DNA from: Nisaea sp.
GTDB taxonomy: Bacteria; Pseudomonadota; Alphaproteobacteria; Thalassobaculales; Thalassobaculaceae
Assembly: GCF_017640745.1 (NCBI RefSeq)
Contig: NZ_JAEPQA010000004.1
Location: 11,803-75,802, forward strand
Length of the DNA stretch: 64,000 nucleotides
Direction: 5' to 3'
Shown here: positions 19,585 through 28,028 of the stretch, one piece after another
Layout of the letters: the number at the start of each line of letters is the position of its first letter
Numbering within the stretch: position 1 is the stretch's first letter
The notes under the pieces: generated by a model
What the model was told of the DNA's origin: nothing
What the model saw: the letters and a program-made list of their open reading frames with translations, nothing else
The model's database searches: none
Position numbers and translations under genes: made by a program

Positions 19585-20610
19585 ATGAGCGAATTCGAAA
19601 AAGTCTTCACCGAGGATCGCGGTCCCGAGCGGATCGCCAAACGGCTTGCCCGCGCCGGGCTCTGCTCGCGCCGCGAGGCCGAGCAATGGATCGCCGCCGG
19701 CCGCGTCGAGGTGGACGGCGAGCTACTGACCACGCCCGCCGTCACCGTGACCGCGGAGTCCCGGATCCGGGTCGACGGCCGGGACCTGCCGGTGATCGAG
19801 CCGACCCGTCTCTGGCGCTTCCACAAGCCGCGCGGGCTGGTGACCACGAACAAGGACCCGGAAGGTCGCGAGACGGTGTTCGACGCCCTTCCCAAAGACA
19901 TGCCGCGCGTCGTCACCGTCGGCCGCCTCGACTTCGACACCGAGGGCCTGCTGCTGCTGACCAATGACGGCGAGCTGTCGCGCCTGCTGGAACTGCCGTC
20001 GACGGCCTGGCTCCGGAAGTATCGCGTCCGGGTTTACGGCTCGATCACCGAAAGCTCCATCGAGTTATTGAAGAAGGGCGCGACCGTCGACGGGATCAAA
20101 TACGGTCCGGTCTCCGTCGAGCGGGATATCGAGGGAAAATCCAACACCTGGCTCACCCTCGGCATCCGGGAGGGCAAGAACCGCGAAATCCGCAAGCTGA
20201 TGGAACATGTCGGCCTGCGTGTGAACCGGCTGATCCGGGTCTCCTACGGCCCCTTCCAGCTCGGCGATTTGCCGGCGGGCGAGGTTGCCGAGGTGCGGCA
20301 GGCAACCCTCAAGGAACAGCTCGGTTTCAAGGAAGAGAAAAAGACCGGAACCGCGACGGCGAAACCCAAGGCCCCGTTCAAGGGACCGCGCAAGAAACCG
20401 GGCGCGGCAGCAGCCGGTGGAAAAGGCCCGGCCGGCAACAAGGGTCCGGCCAGAGGCAAGGCGGGACCGGATGCGGAAAAGCGCTCGACGCGCAGCGCCG
20501 GCGGCAAGCAGAATGCCCCCCGGGGAAACGCAAAATCGCGGCCGGCTCGGGGAGAGAAACATGCGGATCGTCGCGGGCAAGCATCGCGGAACCAAACTCG
20601 TCGCCCCTGA
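19585..20610 (+). CDS. rluB: Pseudouridine synthase, RsuA/RluB family
   Basis: The 341 residues contain an N-terminal S4 RNA-binding domain ([20 protein letters not shown]) and a catalytic domain with [17 protein letters not shown], which holds the catalytic Asp, and [13 protein letters not shown]. The last ~90 residues are a disordered basic tail rich in Lys, Ala, Pro and Gly, as in RluB. It probably isomerises uridine 2605 of 23S rRNA. The 3' end overlaps the start of rsmD by 50 bases in another frame, coupling two rRNA-modification genes. Confidence 0.88.
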   Translation: MSEFEKVFTEDRGPERIAKRLARAGLCSRREAEQWIAAGRVEVDGELLTTPAVTVTAESRIRVDGRDLPVIEPTRLWRFHKPRGLVTTNKDPEGRETVFDALPKDMPRVVTVGRLDFDTEGLLLLTNDGELSRLLELPSTAWLRKYRVRVYGSITESSIELLKKGATVDGIKYGPVSVERDIEGKSNTWLTLGIREGKNREIRKLMEHVGLRVNRLIRVSYGPFQLGDLPAGEVAEVRQATLKEQLGFKEEKKTGTATAKPKAPFKGPRKKPGAAAAGGKGPAGNKGPARGKAGPDAEKRSTRSAGGKQNAPRGNAKSRPARGEKHADRRGQASRNQTRRP

Positions 20611-21154
20611 GAACTGGACCACTCGGCCGACCGCGGACCGGACGCGGGAGTCGCTGTTCGGAATTCTTTCAGGCGGCAAGCACGGGGACCCGGTAACCGA
20701 CGGGCTCGTCGTCGACGTCTTCGCCGGCACCGGCGCGCTCGGACTCGAAGCGCTCTCCCGTGGCGCCGCAGAGGTCTTCTTCATCGAAAGCGACCGCGAG
20801 GCGGTGACCGCCCTGCAGAAGAACATCATCCGGCTCCGGGCGGGTGGCGACGTCACCGTGATCGAGGGCGACGTCCTCAATCTGCACCGCACCAGCCCAC
20901 GGCCGGTCACCCTTGTGCTGATGGACCCACCCTATCGCAGCGGCTTCGCCGCGCCCGCGCTCGACAAGCTGCACGAGCGCGGCTGGATCGACGGCAATAC
21001 CCTGATCGTGGTCGAATGCGAGAAGGGCGAGGAACTCGAGGTGCCGGAATGGCTGGAGGAAATCGAGGCGCGCACCTACGGCCGCGCGCGGCTCAATTTC
21101 TTCCGGCCGAATTTCAGCGTCGATGCGGGAAAGGAGAAGCTCGGTGAAGCTTGA
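20561..21154 (+). CDS. rsmD: 16S rRNA (guanine(966)-N(2))-methyltransferase
   Basis: The 197-residue RsmD begins [16 protein letters not shown]. It carries the SAM-binding motif [19 protein letters not shown] near residue 49 and the amino-methyltransferase motif IV MDPPY near residue 122. It methylates G966 of 16S rRNA. The ATG at 20561 follows GGAGAG and lies inside the 3' end of rluB. The GFA gene begins before its stop, so rluB, rsmD and the GFA gene form one compact unit. Confidence 0.94.
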   Translation: MRIVAGKHRGTKLVAPENWTTRPTADRTRESLFGILSGGKHGDPVTDGLVVDVFAGTGALGLEALSRGAAEVFFIESDREAVTALQKNIIRLRAGGDVTVIEGDVLNLHRTSPRPVTLVLMDPPYRSGFAAPALDKLHERGWIDGNTLIVVECEKGEELEVPEWLEEIEARTYGRARLNFFRPNFSVDAGKEKLGEA

Positions 21155-21614
21155 CGGTTCCTGCCATTGCGGCGCCGTGCGCTTCAGTCTGGAGAGCCGG
21201 CACCCCACTCCGTTCAACCACTGCTACTGCTCCATCTGCCGCAAGACGGCGGGCAGCGGCGGCTACGCGATCAATCTCTCCGGCGATTTCGAAAGCATGA
21301 AGGTCGAAGGCGCGGAGCACATCTCGAAATACCGGGCCGTGACCGACGGGCACGAGAGCCCGGCGGAGCGCAGCTTCTGCAGCAAGTGCGGCTCCGCTCT
21401 CTGGCTTTGGGACCCGCGCTGGCCGGAGCTGGTGCACCCGCAGGCCGGCGCCATCGACACGCCGTTGCCGGCCGCACCGGAACGCACCCATCTGATGCTC
21501 TCCTCGAAACCGGACTGGGTGCCGCTGCATGCCGGGCCGAAGGACCAGTGCTTCGAGGACTATCCGGAAGAAAGCATCGAAGACTGGCACAAGCGGCTCG
21601 GGCTGGAGCGCTAG
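21144..21614 (+). CDS. GFA family protein (glutathione-dependent formaldehyde-activating enzyme-like)
   Basis: The 156-residue protein has the zinc ligands of the GFA fold: SCHCGAVRF near the N-terminus, CYCSICRK around residue 30 and FCSKCGSAL around residue 80. Members bind zinc. Some bind S-hydroxymethylglutathione, but most are uncharacterised. The GTG at 21144 has AAGGAGA seven bases upstream, which decides the start. It overlaps the rsmD stop by 11 bases and converges on livF. Confidence 0.85.
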   Translation: MKLDGSCHCGAVRFSLESRHPTPFNHCYCSICRKTAGSGGYAINLSGDFESMKVEGAEHISKYRAVTDGHESPAERSFCSKCGSALWLWDPRWPELVHPQAGAIDTPLPAAPERTHLMLSSKPDWVPLHAGPKDQCFEDYPEESIEDWHKRLGLER

Positions 21615-21620
21615 GGGCCT

Positions 21621-22505
21621 CTAGCCCCCGAGGAAGAGCCGCCCGACCTCCGGGTTCGCCAGCAGTTCTTCACCGGTGCCGGCCATCGCCGTCTGGCCCG
21701 AGACCAGAACATAGCCGATATCGGCGAACTCGAGCCCCTTCTTCGCGTTCTGCTCCACCATCAGGATGGTCTTGCCCTCGACCCGCTGCAGGTCGTCGAG
21801 AATCTCGAACACCATGTCGATGAAACGCGGCTCGAGGCCGATCGAGGGCTCGTCCACCAGCAGCACCTCCGGCTCCATCACCAGCGCGCGGCTGATTTCC
21901 AGCAGCCGGCGCTCGCCGCCGGAGAGCACCTTGGCCTGGTGATTGCGGCGCGCGGCGAGGCGCGGATACTTCTCGAAAATCCGCTCCGCCGCCTCCTTCG
22001 CCTCCGAGGTCTTCTCCTTCAGGTAACCGCCCATCCAGAGATTTTCCTCGACTGTCATGCCGCCGAACACCGACTTGTCCTGCAGGATGTAGGCGATGCC
22101 CGCATTCTTCAGCTTCTCATTCGACGAGTAGTGCGTGACGTCCTTGCCGCCGACCGTGATCTTTCCGGAGAAGATGTTGGTGAAGCCAAAGATCGAATGC
22201 AGGATCGTCGACTTGCCCGCCCCGTTCGGCCCGATCAGGCAGCAGGACTGGCCCTTGCCGACCTTCAGCGAGAAGTCGTGCAGGATCTCCATCTTGCCGT
22301 ACCCGGCGCGCAGGGACTCGATGGAAACATAGGGCTCTGGTCCTGCAAGCGCATCGATCCGCGCCTGGTCCGGTCCCTCGGCGATGGCCTCGACCTGACG
22401 GACCACGTCCTCGACGGAGATGACCGTCTCGACACCGCCGCGGCCATAGCCGCTGATCCGCGTCTCGCTCACCGTCACGGTGACGTCCTCTTCCTTGCCG
22501 CTCAT
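21621..22505 (-). CDS. livF: Branched-chain amino acid-type ABC transporter ATP-binding protein LivF
   Basis: The 294-residue ATPase has Walker A GPNGAGKST, a Q-loop, signature LSGGERRLLE, Walker B VLLVDEPS and a switch His-equivalent region. It carries an unusual N-terminal extension of about 55 residues (TVTVSETRISGYGRGG and onward) before the canonical core that begins near YVSIESLRAGYG; normal LivF proteins are about 235 residues. Its start codon overlaps the livG stop by one base. It is the last gene of the liv operon. Confidence 0.93.
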   Translation of the reverse strand: MSGKEEDVTVTVSETRISGYGRGGVETVISVEDVVRQVEAIAEGPDQARIDALAGPEPYVSIESLRAGYGKMEILHDFSLKVGKGQSCCLIGPNGAGKSTILHSIFGFTNIFSGKITVGGKDVTHYSSNEKLKNAGIAYILQDKSVFGGMTVEENLWMGGYLKEKTSEAKEAAERIFEKYPRLAARRNHQAKVLSGGERRLLEISRALVMEPEVLLVDEPSIGLEPRFIDMVFEILDDLQRVEGKTILMVEQNAKKGLEFADIGYVLVSGQTAMAGTGEELLANPEVGRLFLGG

Positions 22506-23254
22506 CAGTGGGCTCCCAGATAGGCATCGACCACGCGCGGGTCATTCTGGATCTCGTCCGGCGTTCCGGTCGCCAGCAGCTCGCCATGGGCGAGGCAGGA
22601 GATCCGGTCGGCGAGATTCATGATGACGCGCATGTTGTGCTCGATGACGAAGAGGGTGATGCCGAACTGCTCGTTTGCCCGTTTCAGCCGGTCGATCAGA
22701 CCGTTGATCAGGGTCGGGTTGATCCCCGCCGTCGGCTCGTCCAGCAGAAGGACCTGCGGCCGGTTCATAAGTGCCATGGCGAATTCCAGCAGCTTCTGCT
22801 GCCCGAAGGAGAGTTCGCCCGCCACCAGAAAGCGCTTCTGGTAGAGTCCGACAAACTCCAGCAGTTCCTCCGCGAACTCCTCTGTCTCGCGGTCCCGCAT
22901 GGAGCCGAACATGGAGCCGAGGCCCTCGTCCCGGTGCGAGACCGAGATCAGCATGTTCTTCATGCAGTCCATCTTCGAGTAGATGCGGGTCTGCTGGAAG
23001 GTCCGGAGCAGGCCGAGCCGCGCGATCTCCGGTACCCGGAGCTTGGAGATCTCCTTGCCCCGGAACTTGATCGAGCCCTCGTCGATCGGATGGTAGCCGA
23101 CGATCGAGTTGAACAGCGTGGTCTTGCCCGAACCGTTCGGCCCGATCAGGCCGGTGATGCCACCCTCGGCGACATCGATGCTGACATCCTTGTTCGCGAC
23201 GACGCCGCCATAGCTCTTGGAGACGCCGCGCACTTCGATCAGGTTGCCGCTCAT
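22505..23254 (-). CDS. livG: Branched-chain amino acid-type ABC transporter ATP-binding protein LivG
   Basis: The 249-residue ATPase has Walker A GPNGSGKTT near residue 38, the LivG-specific insertion with LRTFQQTRIYSKMDC, signature LSFGQQKLLE, Walker B VLLLDEPTAGINP and the switch His in VIEHNM. It powers import with LivF through the LivH/LivM permeases. I chose the ATG at 23254, inside an ATGA-type overlap with livM; the frame further upstream is antisense or out of frame to livM. Confidence 0.95.
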   Translation of the reverse strand: MSGNLIEVRGVSKSYGGVVANKDVSIDVAEGGITGLIGPNGSGKTTLFNSIVGYHPIDEGSIKFRGKEISKLRVPEIARLGLLRTFQQTRIYSKMDCMKNMLISVSHRDEGLGSMFGSMRDRETEEFAEELLEFVGLYQKRFLVAGELSFGQQKLLEFAMALMNRPQVLLLDEPTAGINPTLINGLIDRLKRANEQFGITLFVIEHNMRVIMNLADRISCLAHGELLATGTPDEIQNDPRVVDAYLGAH

Positions 23255-24309
23255 TCCGCTGCCTCCGCCTGGCCGGTCCGGCTCATTTTCTCGTCCACCG
23301 TCACGCCGAACAGCGCCGGCCAGCGGTCCTGGGCCCAGCCGAGGATGCCCTGCTGGAAATAGACGATGTTGAGGATGATGATCGCGCCGAGCGCGACCCA
23401 CTGCCAGCCGAGCAGTTCGGTCCAGGTCACTTCCTTGACGATGTGGAAGAGAATGGCGCCGAGCACCGGCCCCCAGAGCGTCCCCTTGCCGCCGAGCAGG
23501 GCCATGGCGACCATGAAGATGCCGAAGGTGGCGGTCGGGAAGGCGACCTCGAGCGGCTCGATGAAGCCGGACATGTTGCCGAAGATCGCCCCTGCCATGC
23601 CCATGAAGAAGGCCGAGATGGCCCAGGCCATCACCTTGTAGCGCGTGGTGTGGATACCCATCGCCTCGGCCTTGTCCTCATCGTCACGGATCGCGTTGAT
23701 CGCGAGGCCGAAACGGGTGCGGTAGACCGCCCGGATCACCATGTGGCAGACGATCGCGAGCACGAAGAACATGACGTAGAAGACGATGGATCCGGTGCCC
23801 GCCTCGCCGGGGAAGATCGGCATGGAAATGCCGCTGCCGCCTCCGACATAGCGCCAGCCGCTGATCAGTTCCGCCACCGCGACCGCGAGGCCGAGCGTGC
23901 CGATGGCGAAATACGGGCCGCGCAGGCCGAGCATGAAAGGCCCGACCACCAGGGCGAAAACAGTCGCCACCGCGCCCCCCGCCCCGATGCCCAGCACCAG
24001 ACCGGTCCAGTATTGCGAGACGGTGAAGTCCACCTTGATGGCGCCGAAGGACGCCGTGTACTCCATCACGTCGTAGACGAGGCCGATCTGCACCACCGCC
24101 GAGGCATACATGCCGAGGCCGAAGAAGGTGATGTTGCCGAGCGAATTGTAGCCCATCTGCCCGCCGGTCATGTCCCAGGTGACGGCCATCAGGACCATCA
24201 GCCACATCACCGCCATCTGGCTGGTGATCGAGGGAACCAGCAGGGGCCCGATGATGCCGACGGCGATCAGAAAGGCGTAGATCTTGAGATCGAGACTGCG
24301 CGCGCTCAT
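23251..24309 (-). CDS. livM: Branched-chain amino acid-type ABC transporter permease LivM
   Basis: The 352-residue inner-membrane permease has about nine to ten hydrophobic helices and the LivM signatures GLRGPYFAIGTLGLA and INAIRDDEDKAEAMG, the ATPase-coupling EAA-like loop. It pairs with LivH to form the channel. It overlaps livH at its start by 4 bases and livG at its end by 4 bases. Confidence 0.95.
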   Translation of the reverse strand: MSARSLDLKIYAFLIAVGIIGPLLVPSITSQMAVMWLMVLMAVTWDMTGGQMGYNSLGNITFFGLGMYASAVVQIGLVYDVMEYTASFGAIKVDFTVSQYWTGLVLGIGAGGAVATVFALVVGPFMLGLRGPYFAIGTLGLAVAVAELISGWRYVGGGSGISMPIFPGEAGTGSIVFYVMFFVLAIVCHMVIRAVYRTRFGLAINAIRDDEDKAEAMGIHTTRYKVMAWAISAFFMGMAGAIFGNMSGFIEPLEVAFPTATFGIFMVAMALLGGKGTLWGPVLGAILFHIVKEVTWTELLGWQWVALGAIIILNIVYFQQGILGWAQDRWPALFGVTVDEKMSRTGQAEAAE

Positions 24310-25202
24310 CGGACCACCTGCCGCACACGATAGAGCTGGAAGAGACGCACCATCAGCACGCCGACGAGAAGCGCGACGACGGCGGCGATGGCGAACTCGG
24401 CCCCGAACACGAAGCCGGCATAGTTCTCCCAGACGCCGAGGCCGAAGCCGGCGATGATCACGCCCGGCAGATTACCGAGCCCGGCCGCCGTGACGATGAT
24501 AAAGGAGCGGATCGAGTGCACCAGGCCATAATAGGGCTGGATGTTCCAGATCATCGCCACCAGCACCCCGGCCGAGCCGCAGATCGCGGCGTTCAGCGCG
24601 TAGGTGAAGGCATAGACCCGATCGGTATTGATGCCGAGCACGCGCGCGGCGCGCGGATCCTGGGCCGTGGCCCGGATCGCCTGCCCCATTCTGGAATTGC
24701 GCATGAAGAGAATGATCCCGACCGCGAGCACGGCGGCGAGGCCGAGGCTGACGATGCGGATCACCGGGATGGCGAGATCCCCGAGAATGAGTGTTCCGAA
24801 CCCCGCTTCGGCGATCCGCACTTCCGGGCCGAAGACCAGGTTCAGCGACTGCTGGATCAGGAGGCTGAGGCCGAAGGTCGCGAGCAGCGAGGTGAACATG
24901 TCACGGTCGACCACGCGTTTGATGATCACCAGATAGATCACCCAGCCGAAGCAGAACATGAGCACGAAGGCCACGGGCAGCGCCACGATCGGATGGATGC
25001 CCCAGAGCGTCGCCTGATAGGCGAGATAGCCGCCGAGAATGACCAGTTCGCCCTGCGCCAGGTTCTTGACGTTCATCACGCCCCAGACCAGCGCCAGGCC
25101 ATAGGCCGCGAGCACGAAGATGCCCCCGATCAGCAGTCCCTGGATCAGCAGGTCGACGGCGAAGATCGGTGCCTGAAAGAGAATCGAGATATTGTCGAGC
25201 AT
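24306..25202 (-). CDS. livH: Branched-chain amino acid-type ABC transporter permease LivH
   Basis: The 298-residue permease has about eight hydrophobic helices, the family-typical LAAYGLALVWGVMNVKNLAQGE early in the protein and the coupling loop IRATAQDPRAARVLGI. It is the first permease gene after the binding-protein gene. A 13-bp hairpin lies between them, about 64 bases upstream of this start. Translocation substrate probably includes branched-chain amino acids, but urea or other amides are possible in this family. Confidence 0.95.
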   Translation of the reverse strand: MLDNISILFQAPIFAVDLLIQGLLIGGIFVLAAYGLALVWGVMNVKNLAQGELVILGGYLAYQATLWGIHPIVALPVAFVLMFCFGWVIYLVIIKRVVDRDMFTSLLATFGLSLLIQQSLNLVFGPEVRIAEAGFGTLILGDLAIPVIRIVSLGLAAVLAVGIILFMRNSRMGQAIRATAQDPRAARVLGINTDRVYAFTYALNAAICGSAGVLVAMIWNIQPYYGLVHSIRSFIIVTAAGLGNLPGVIIAGFGLGVWENYAGFVFGAEFAIAAVVALLVGVLMVRLFQLYRVRQVVR

Positions 25203-25265
25203 GGAAGCGCTCAGCCTTTCTTGCCGGGTTGAGGCCGCCGGAGCGGCACCCGCAGAGAGAAGGAA

Positions 25266-25296
25266 ACGCGGTGGAAGGGGATGCCTTCCACCGCGT
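25266..25296 (-). terminator. Strong hairpin between the binding-protein gene and livH
   Basis: A perfect 13-bp stem (ACGCGGTGGAAGG at 25266-25278 pairing with 25284-25296) with a 5-base loop. It starts 16 bases after the binding-protein stop codon on the minus strand. There is no T-run, so it is more likely an mRNA-stabilising or partial-termination structure that keeps binding protein in excess over the permease than a full terminator. Confidence 0.7.
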
Positions 25297-25312
25297 TCAC
25301 GAGGTCATACGC

Positions 25313-26566
25313 TCAGTATTTGGGCTGACGCGGATGCTGGACCTTCGAGGAGGCCCATTTCGTCGGCGCGACAACCAGATACTCGCCGCCCTGGATCTGG
25401 CGCAGCACCATCGGCTTGGCGATGTTGTTGCCTTCCGGAGCGAACTTGATCCGACCGTAGAAGGTTTCCATGTCGGTCGCCGCGATCGCGTCGCGCAGGG
25501 CTTCGGTGTCGAAGCTGTTTGCCCGCTCGAACGCGTCCTTCCAGACCTGCAGGGCCGCGGAGGCCTGGGCGGCCTGGTACGGGACCGTCTTGTAGCTCGG
25601 ATAGGTCTTCTTGAAGAGCGCGTCATACTCGCCGGCAGTGCCGAAGAGATCGTCCTTGTAGCTCAGGGTCTCGGACCACTGCGTCGGGCAGAGGATGCCT
25701 TCCATCGGGCCGGCACCGAAATTCTCGGTGATCTTGGCCGACTCGCAGTGCGTCATGGCGATCATCGGCACGTCGAGCTTCATTTCGCTGATCTGACGGC
25801 CTGCGGTAACAGCACCCTTGGCGTGACCGGAAATCACCAGCAGATCCGGCTTCAAAGCCTTCACCTTGGTCAGGGTCGAGGTCATGTCGGCGAGATCACG
25901 CGGCAGCTTGTCGTCAATGACGATGTTCATGCCGTGCTTTTTCGCGTCTTCGACCACACCGGCACGCACGTCGAGCGAGAACGGATCGTTCTCGAACGCC
26001 ATGGCGACCTTGACGTCGGACGCCTTCTTGCCCGAGGCCTCGGCCAGTTCGGCCGCCAGCGCGACGGAGCTCGCGAGATACTGCTCGGAGGTCGAGAGCA
26101 CCGCGAACATGTAGCGATAGCCCTGGGTGAAGAGCGAGCGGGACGCGCCCTCGGCCTCGATCATCGGGATCTTGTACTTCTCCGTGACCGGCGCAATGGC
26201 CTTGGTCAGGCCGGAGCTGTACGGGCCAAGCATATATTTGACGCCGTCCTGATTGATCAGGCGCTCGGCGAGCTGCGCGCCGCGCGCCGGGGTCGACTCG
26301 TCGTCGTAATAGGCGACCTTGAACTTGTAGCTCTTGCCGCCGACCTTCACGCCGCCGTTCTTGTTGATCATATCGACCGCGAGCTCGTAGCCGTTCTGCG
26401 TGTCGATACCGTTGGTGGAATATTTGCCGGTCAGCGACATCGCCGCGCCGAGAATGATGGTGTCCCCTTCGACCTTCGCGTCGGCAGGTGCCGCAGCGAG
26501 ACCGAACGAGGCGGTCAGGGCGGCCGCAACGGTAGCGGCACGCATATCCATTTTCAGGAAACGCAT
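25313..26566 (-). CDS. Branched-chain amino acid-type ABC transporter substrate-binding protein
   Basis: The 417-residue periplasmic binding protein of the Peripla_BP_6 (LivJ/LivK) type has a signal peptide (MDMRAATVAAALTASFGLAA, processed near APADA) followed by IILGAAMSLTGKYSTNG, the usual start of the ligand-binding domain. The ATG at 26566 has AGGGAGGA just upstream. It is the first gene of the liv operon and delivers substrate to LivHM. The ligand is not determinable from sequence. Confidence 0.93.
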   Translation of the reverse strand: MRFLKMDMRAATVAAALTASFGLAAAPADAKVEGDTIILGAAMSLTGKYSTNGIDTQNGYELAVDMINKNGGVKVGGKSYKFKVAYYDDESTPARGAQLAERLINQDGVKYMLGPYSSGLTKAIAPVTEKYKIPMIEAEGASRSLFTQGYRYMFAVLSTSEQYLASSVALAAELAEASGKKASDVKVAMAFENDPFSLDVRAGVVEDAKKHGMNIVIDDKLPRDLADMTSTLTKVKALKPDLLVISGHAKGAVTAGRQISEMKLDVPMIAMTHCESAKITENFGAGPMEGILCPTQWSETLSYKDDLFGTAGEYDALFKKTYPSYKTVPYQAAQASAALQVWKDAFERANSFDTEALRDAIAATDMETFYGRIKFAPEGNNIAKPMVLRQIQGGEYLVVAPTKWASSKVQHPRQPKY

Positions 26567-26726
26567 CTCAGTTCCTCCCTTGTCATCCAGGGAGATCGCA
26601 GGCCCATGCCCGAACCGCATTTTTTGTTTTTTTGGCGGCGCGCTCTCCCTGTCCGGAAAAACGTTAGAAAATCCGCCGGGTCAACGCCAGTCCTTTTTCC
26701 GGGATGCAAGATCGCGAAGAGCTAGA

Positions 26727-27560
26727 TCACTCAAGCTTGAAACCTTGGTCGCGCAAATATTTGGCGAGCTGGGTGCGCTCCGGCTTGGAAACTTGCCGGG
26801 CTTTATCTTCCGACCATCCGTAATCTTGCGCCAGCCCGTATTCAGCGACCAATCTCTGCTTTTCGTCGGGGATACGGTAGCGCGCGCTGCGCCTCGCATC
26901 GTAGCCGTCGAGCTCGGCCTCGAGGCCGCTGTCGTCATAGCGGTCCGTGTGAACCATCACGCGCGGCGGCAGGCGGAGGCTGATATGTCCGGCTCCCGCC
27001 GGCCAACCGAGGCAGAAGCCGCAGAGCGGAAAGACGTGCTCCGGCAGCTCCAGCAGCTCCGACACGGTCTCTATATGGTTGCGCACGACGCTGATCGGGC
27101 AGCAGCCGAGCCCGACGGACTCCGCCGCCCGGATGAAGTTCATCAGCACCAGTCCGGCATCGACTGCGGCATTGAGAACGGAATCCAGATGATCATTGCC
27201 GAAGGGCTTGCCGCGCAGTTCCGAGACCCGCCGGATGCGCAGGTTGTCGCCGAGAAAGACCATGAAGACCGGCGCCTCGGCGATCCATGGCATCGCCGGC
27301 ATCAGGGCCTCGATCGTCTTGCGTTTCTCCGGGTCCCGGACGATGACGATTCCCGATTGCTGCAGGTCCGATTTCGCCGGCGCCGAGAAGGCCGCCGACA
27401 TCAGAACCTCGAGCAGGTCATCCTCCACCGGGTCGGGCTTGAACCGCCGGTGCGAGCGGTGCGAGAGGATGTTCGCCAGTTCCCCTTCCGCCGGCATGTC
27501 GGCTCCCGCCCTGGTTTTCAGGCCGAAACGGTCTTCAATCAGATCGGCGAGCGTTTTCAT
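26727..27560 (-). CDS. Nitroreductase family protein
   Basis: The 277-residue FMN-dependent protein resembles the NfsA/nitroreductase fold. It has HRSHRRFKPDPVEDDLLE near residue 34, SAPAKSDLQQ for FMN binding, and the central segment ESVGLGCCPISVVRN. The C-terminal ~45 residues (YGLAQDYGWSEDKARQV) are a helical extension. It would reduce nitro, quinone or flavin substrates with NAD(P)H; the substrate is unknown. It is monocistronic and upstream of the liv operon on the same strand. Confidence 0.85.
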   Translation of the reverse strand: MKTLADLIEDRFGLKTRAGADMPAEGELANILSHRSHRRFKPDPVEDDLLEVLMSAAFSAPAKSDLQQSGIVIVRDPEKRKTIEALMPAMPWIAEAPVFMVFLGDNLRIRRVSELRGKPFGNDHLDSVLNAAVDAGLVLMNFIRAAESVGLGCCPISVVRNHIETVSELLELPEHVFPLCGFCLGWPAGAGHISLRLPPRVMVHTDRYDDSGLEAELDGYDARRSARYRIPDEKQRLVAEYGLAQDYGWSEDKARQVSKPERTQLAKYLRDQGFKLE

Positions 27561-27755
27561 CGATGCTTTGTCCCTGATGCTTTGCCGCAGCGAGAGTAGG
27601 CGCGGGATGGCCCGATCCGCAACACCGCCCGCCGCAACCGCTGGTGTCGCACGGGACGGTTCACGGAGCGCGCCCCACGGCTTGACTCACTCTGCGCTTT
27701 GATGACGGAATCGTCCCGGCGAGCACAAGACACCGTCGCCCATGAGGAGAAGAAA

Positions 27756-27962
27756 GTGCCGAAACAGCCGGATTTCGAGAACCGAAACCGCGTTTCCATT
27801 CTGCAGCGTCTCGGCATGCAGGAATCTGAAAAATTTCAGGTTTCCGGGAATCCGATTGCCGTCGCAGATGCGTCCGAAGACGATGCACCCGATGGCACCT
27901 GCCCCGATCACCCGCTGGGCCAGGATCTTTTCTATGTGTTGTGGAACGCCAACCGCACATAA
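27756..27962 (+). CDS. Hypothetical small acidic protein
   Basis: The 68-residue frame starts at a GTG (VPKQPDFENRNRVSILQRL) with GAGGAGA six bases upstream, a good ribosome site. Upstream in-frame starts at 27699 and 27702 lack one. The centre is acidic (ADASEDDAPDG) and the end is DLFYVLWNANRT. Third codon positions are only moderately GC-rich. No family is recognised and no membrane segment is present. The gene could be real or a chance frame. An overlapping minus-strand frame has no comparable ribosome site. Confidence 0.4.
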   Translation: MPKQPDFENRNRVSILQRLGMQESEKFQVSGNPIAVADASEDDAPDGTCPDHPLGQDLFYVLWNANRT

Positions 27963-28028
27963 TGTCCTGACGGTCGGCAAGAACATCTGCCGCGCCTAAC
28001 TACAGGTTGTTTTGACGGCGGAACGACA

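Noticed and set aside
25169-26725. Very long open frame on the plus strand across the binding-protein gene
   Set aside because: It is antisense to a gene with a signal peptide and a clear ribosome site. The translation is Arg/Gly/Asp/His-rich with no domain. High GC makes such antisense frames common; similar ones across livM, nrdJ and the frd-like flavoprotein were rejected for the same reason.
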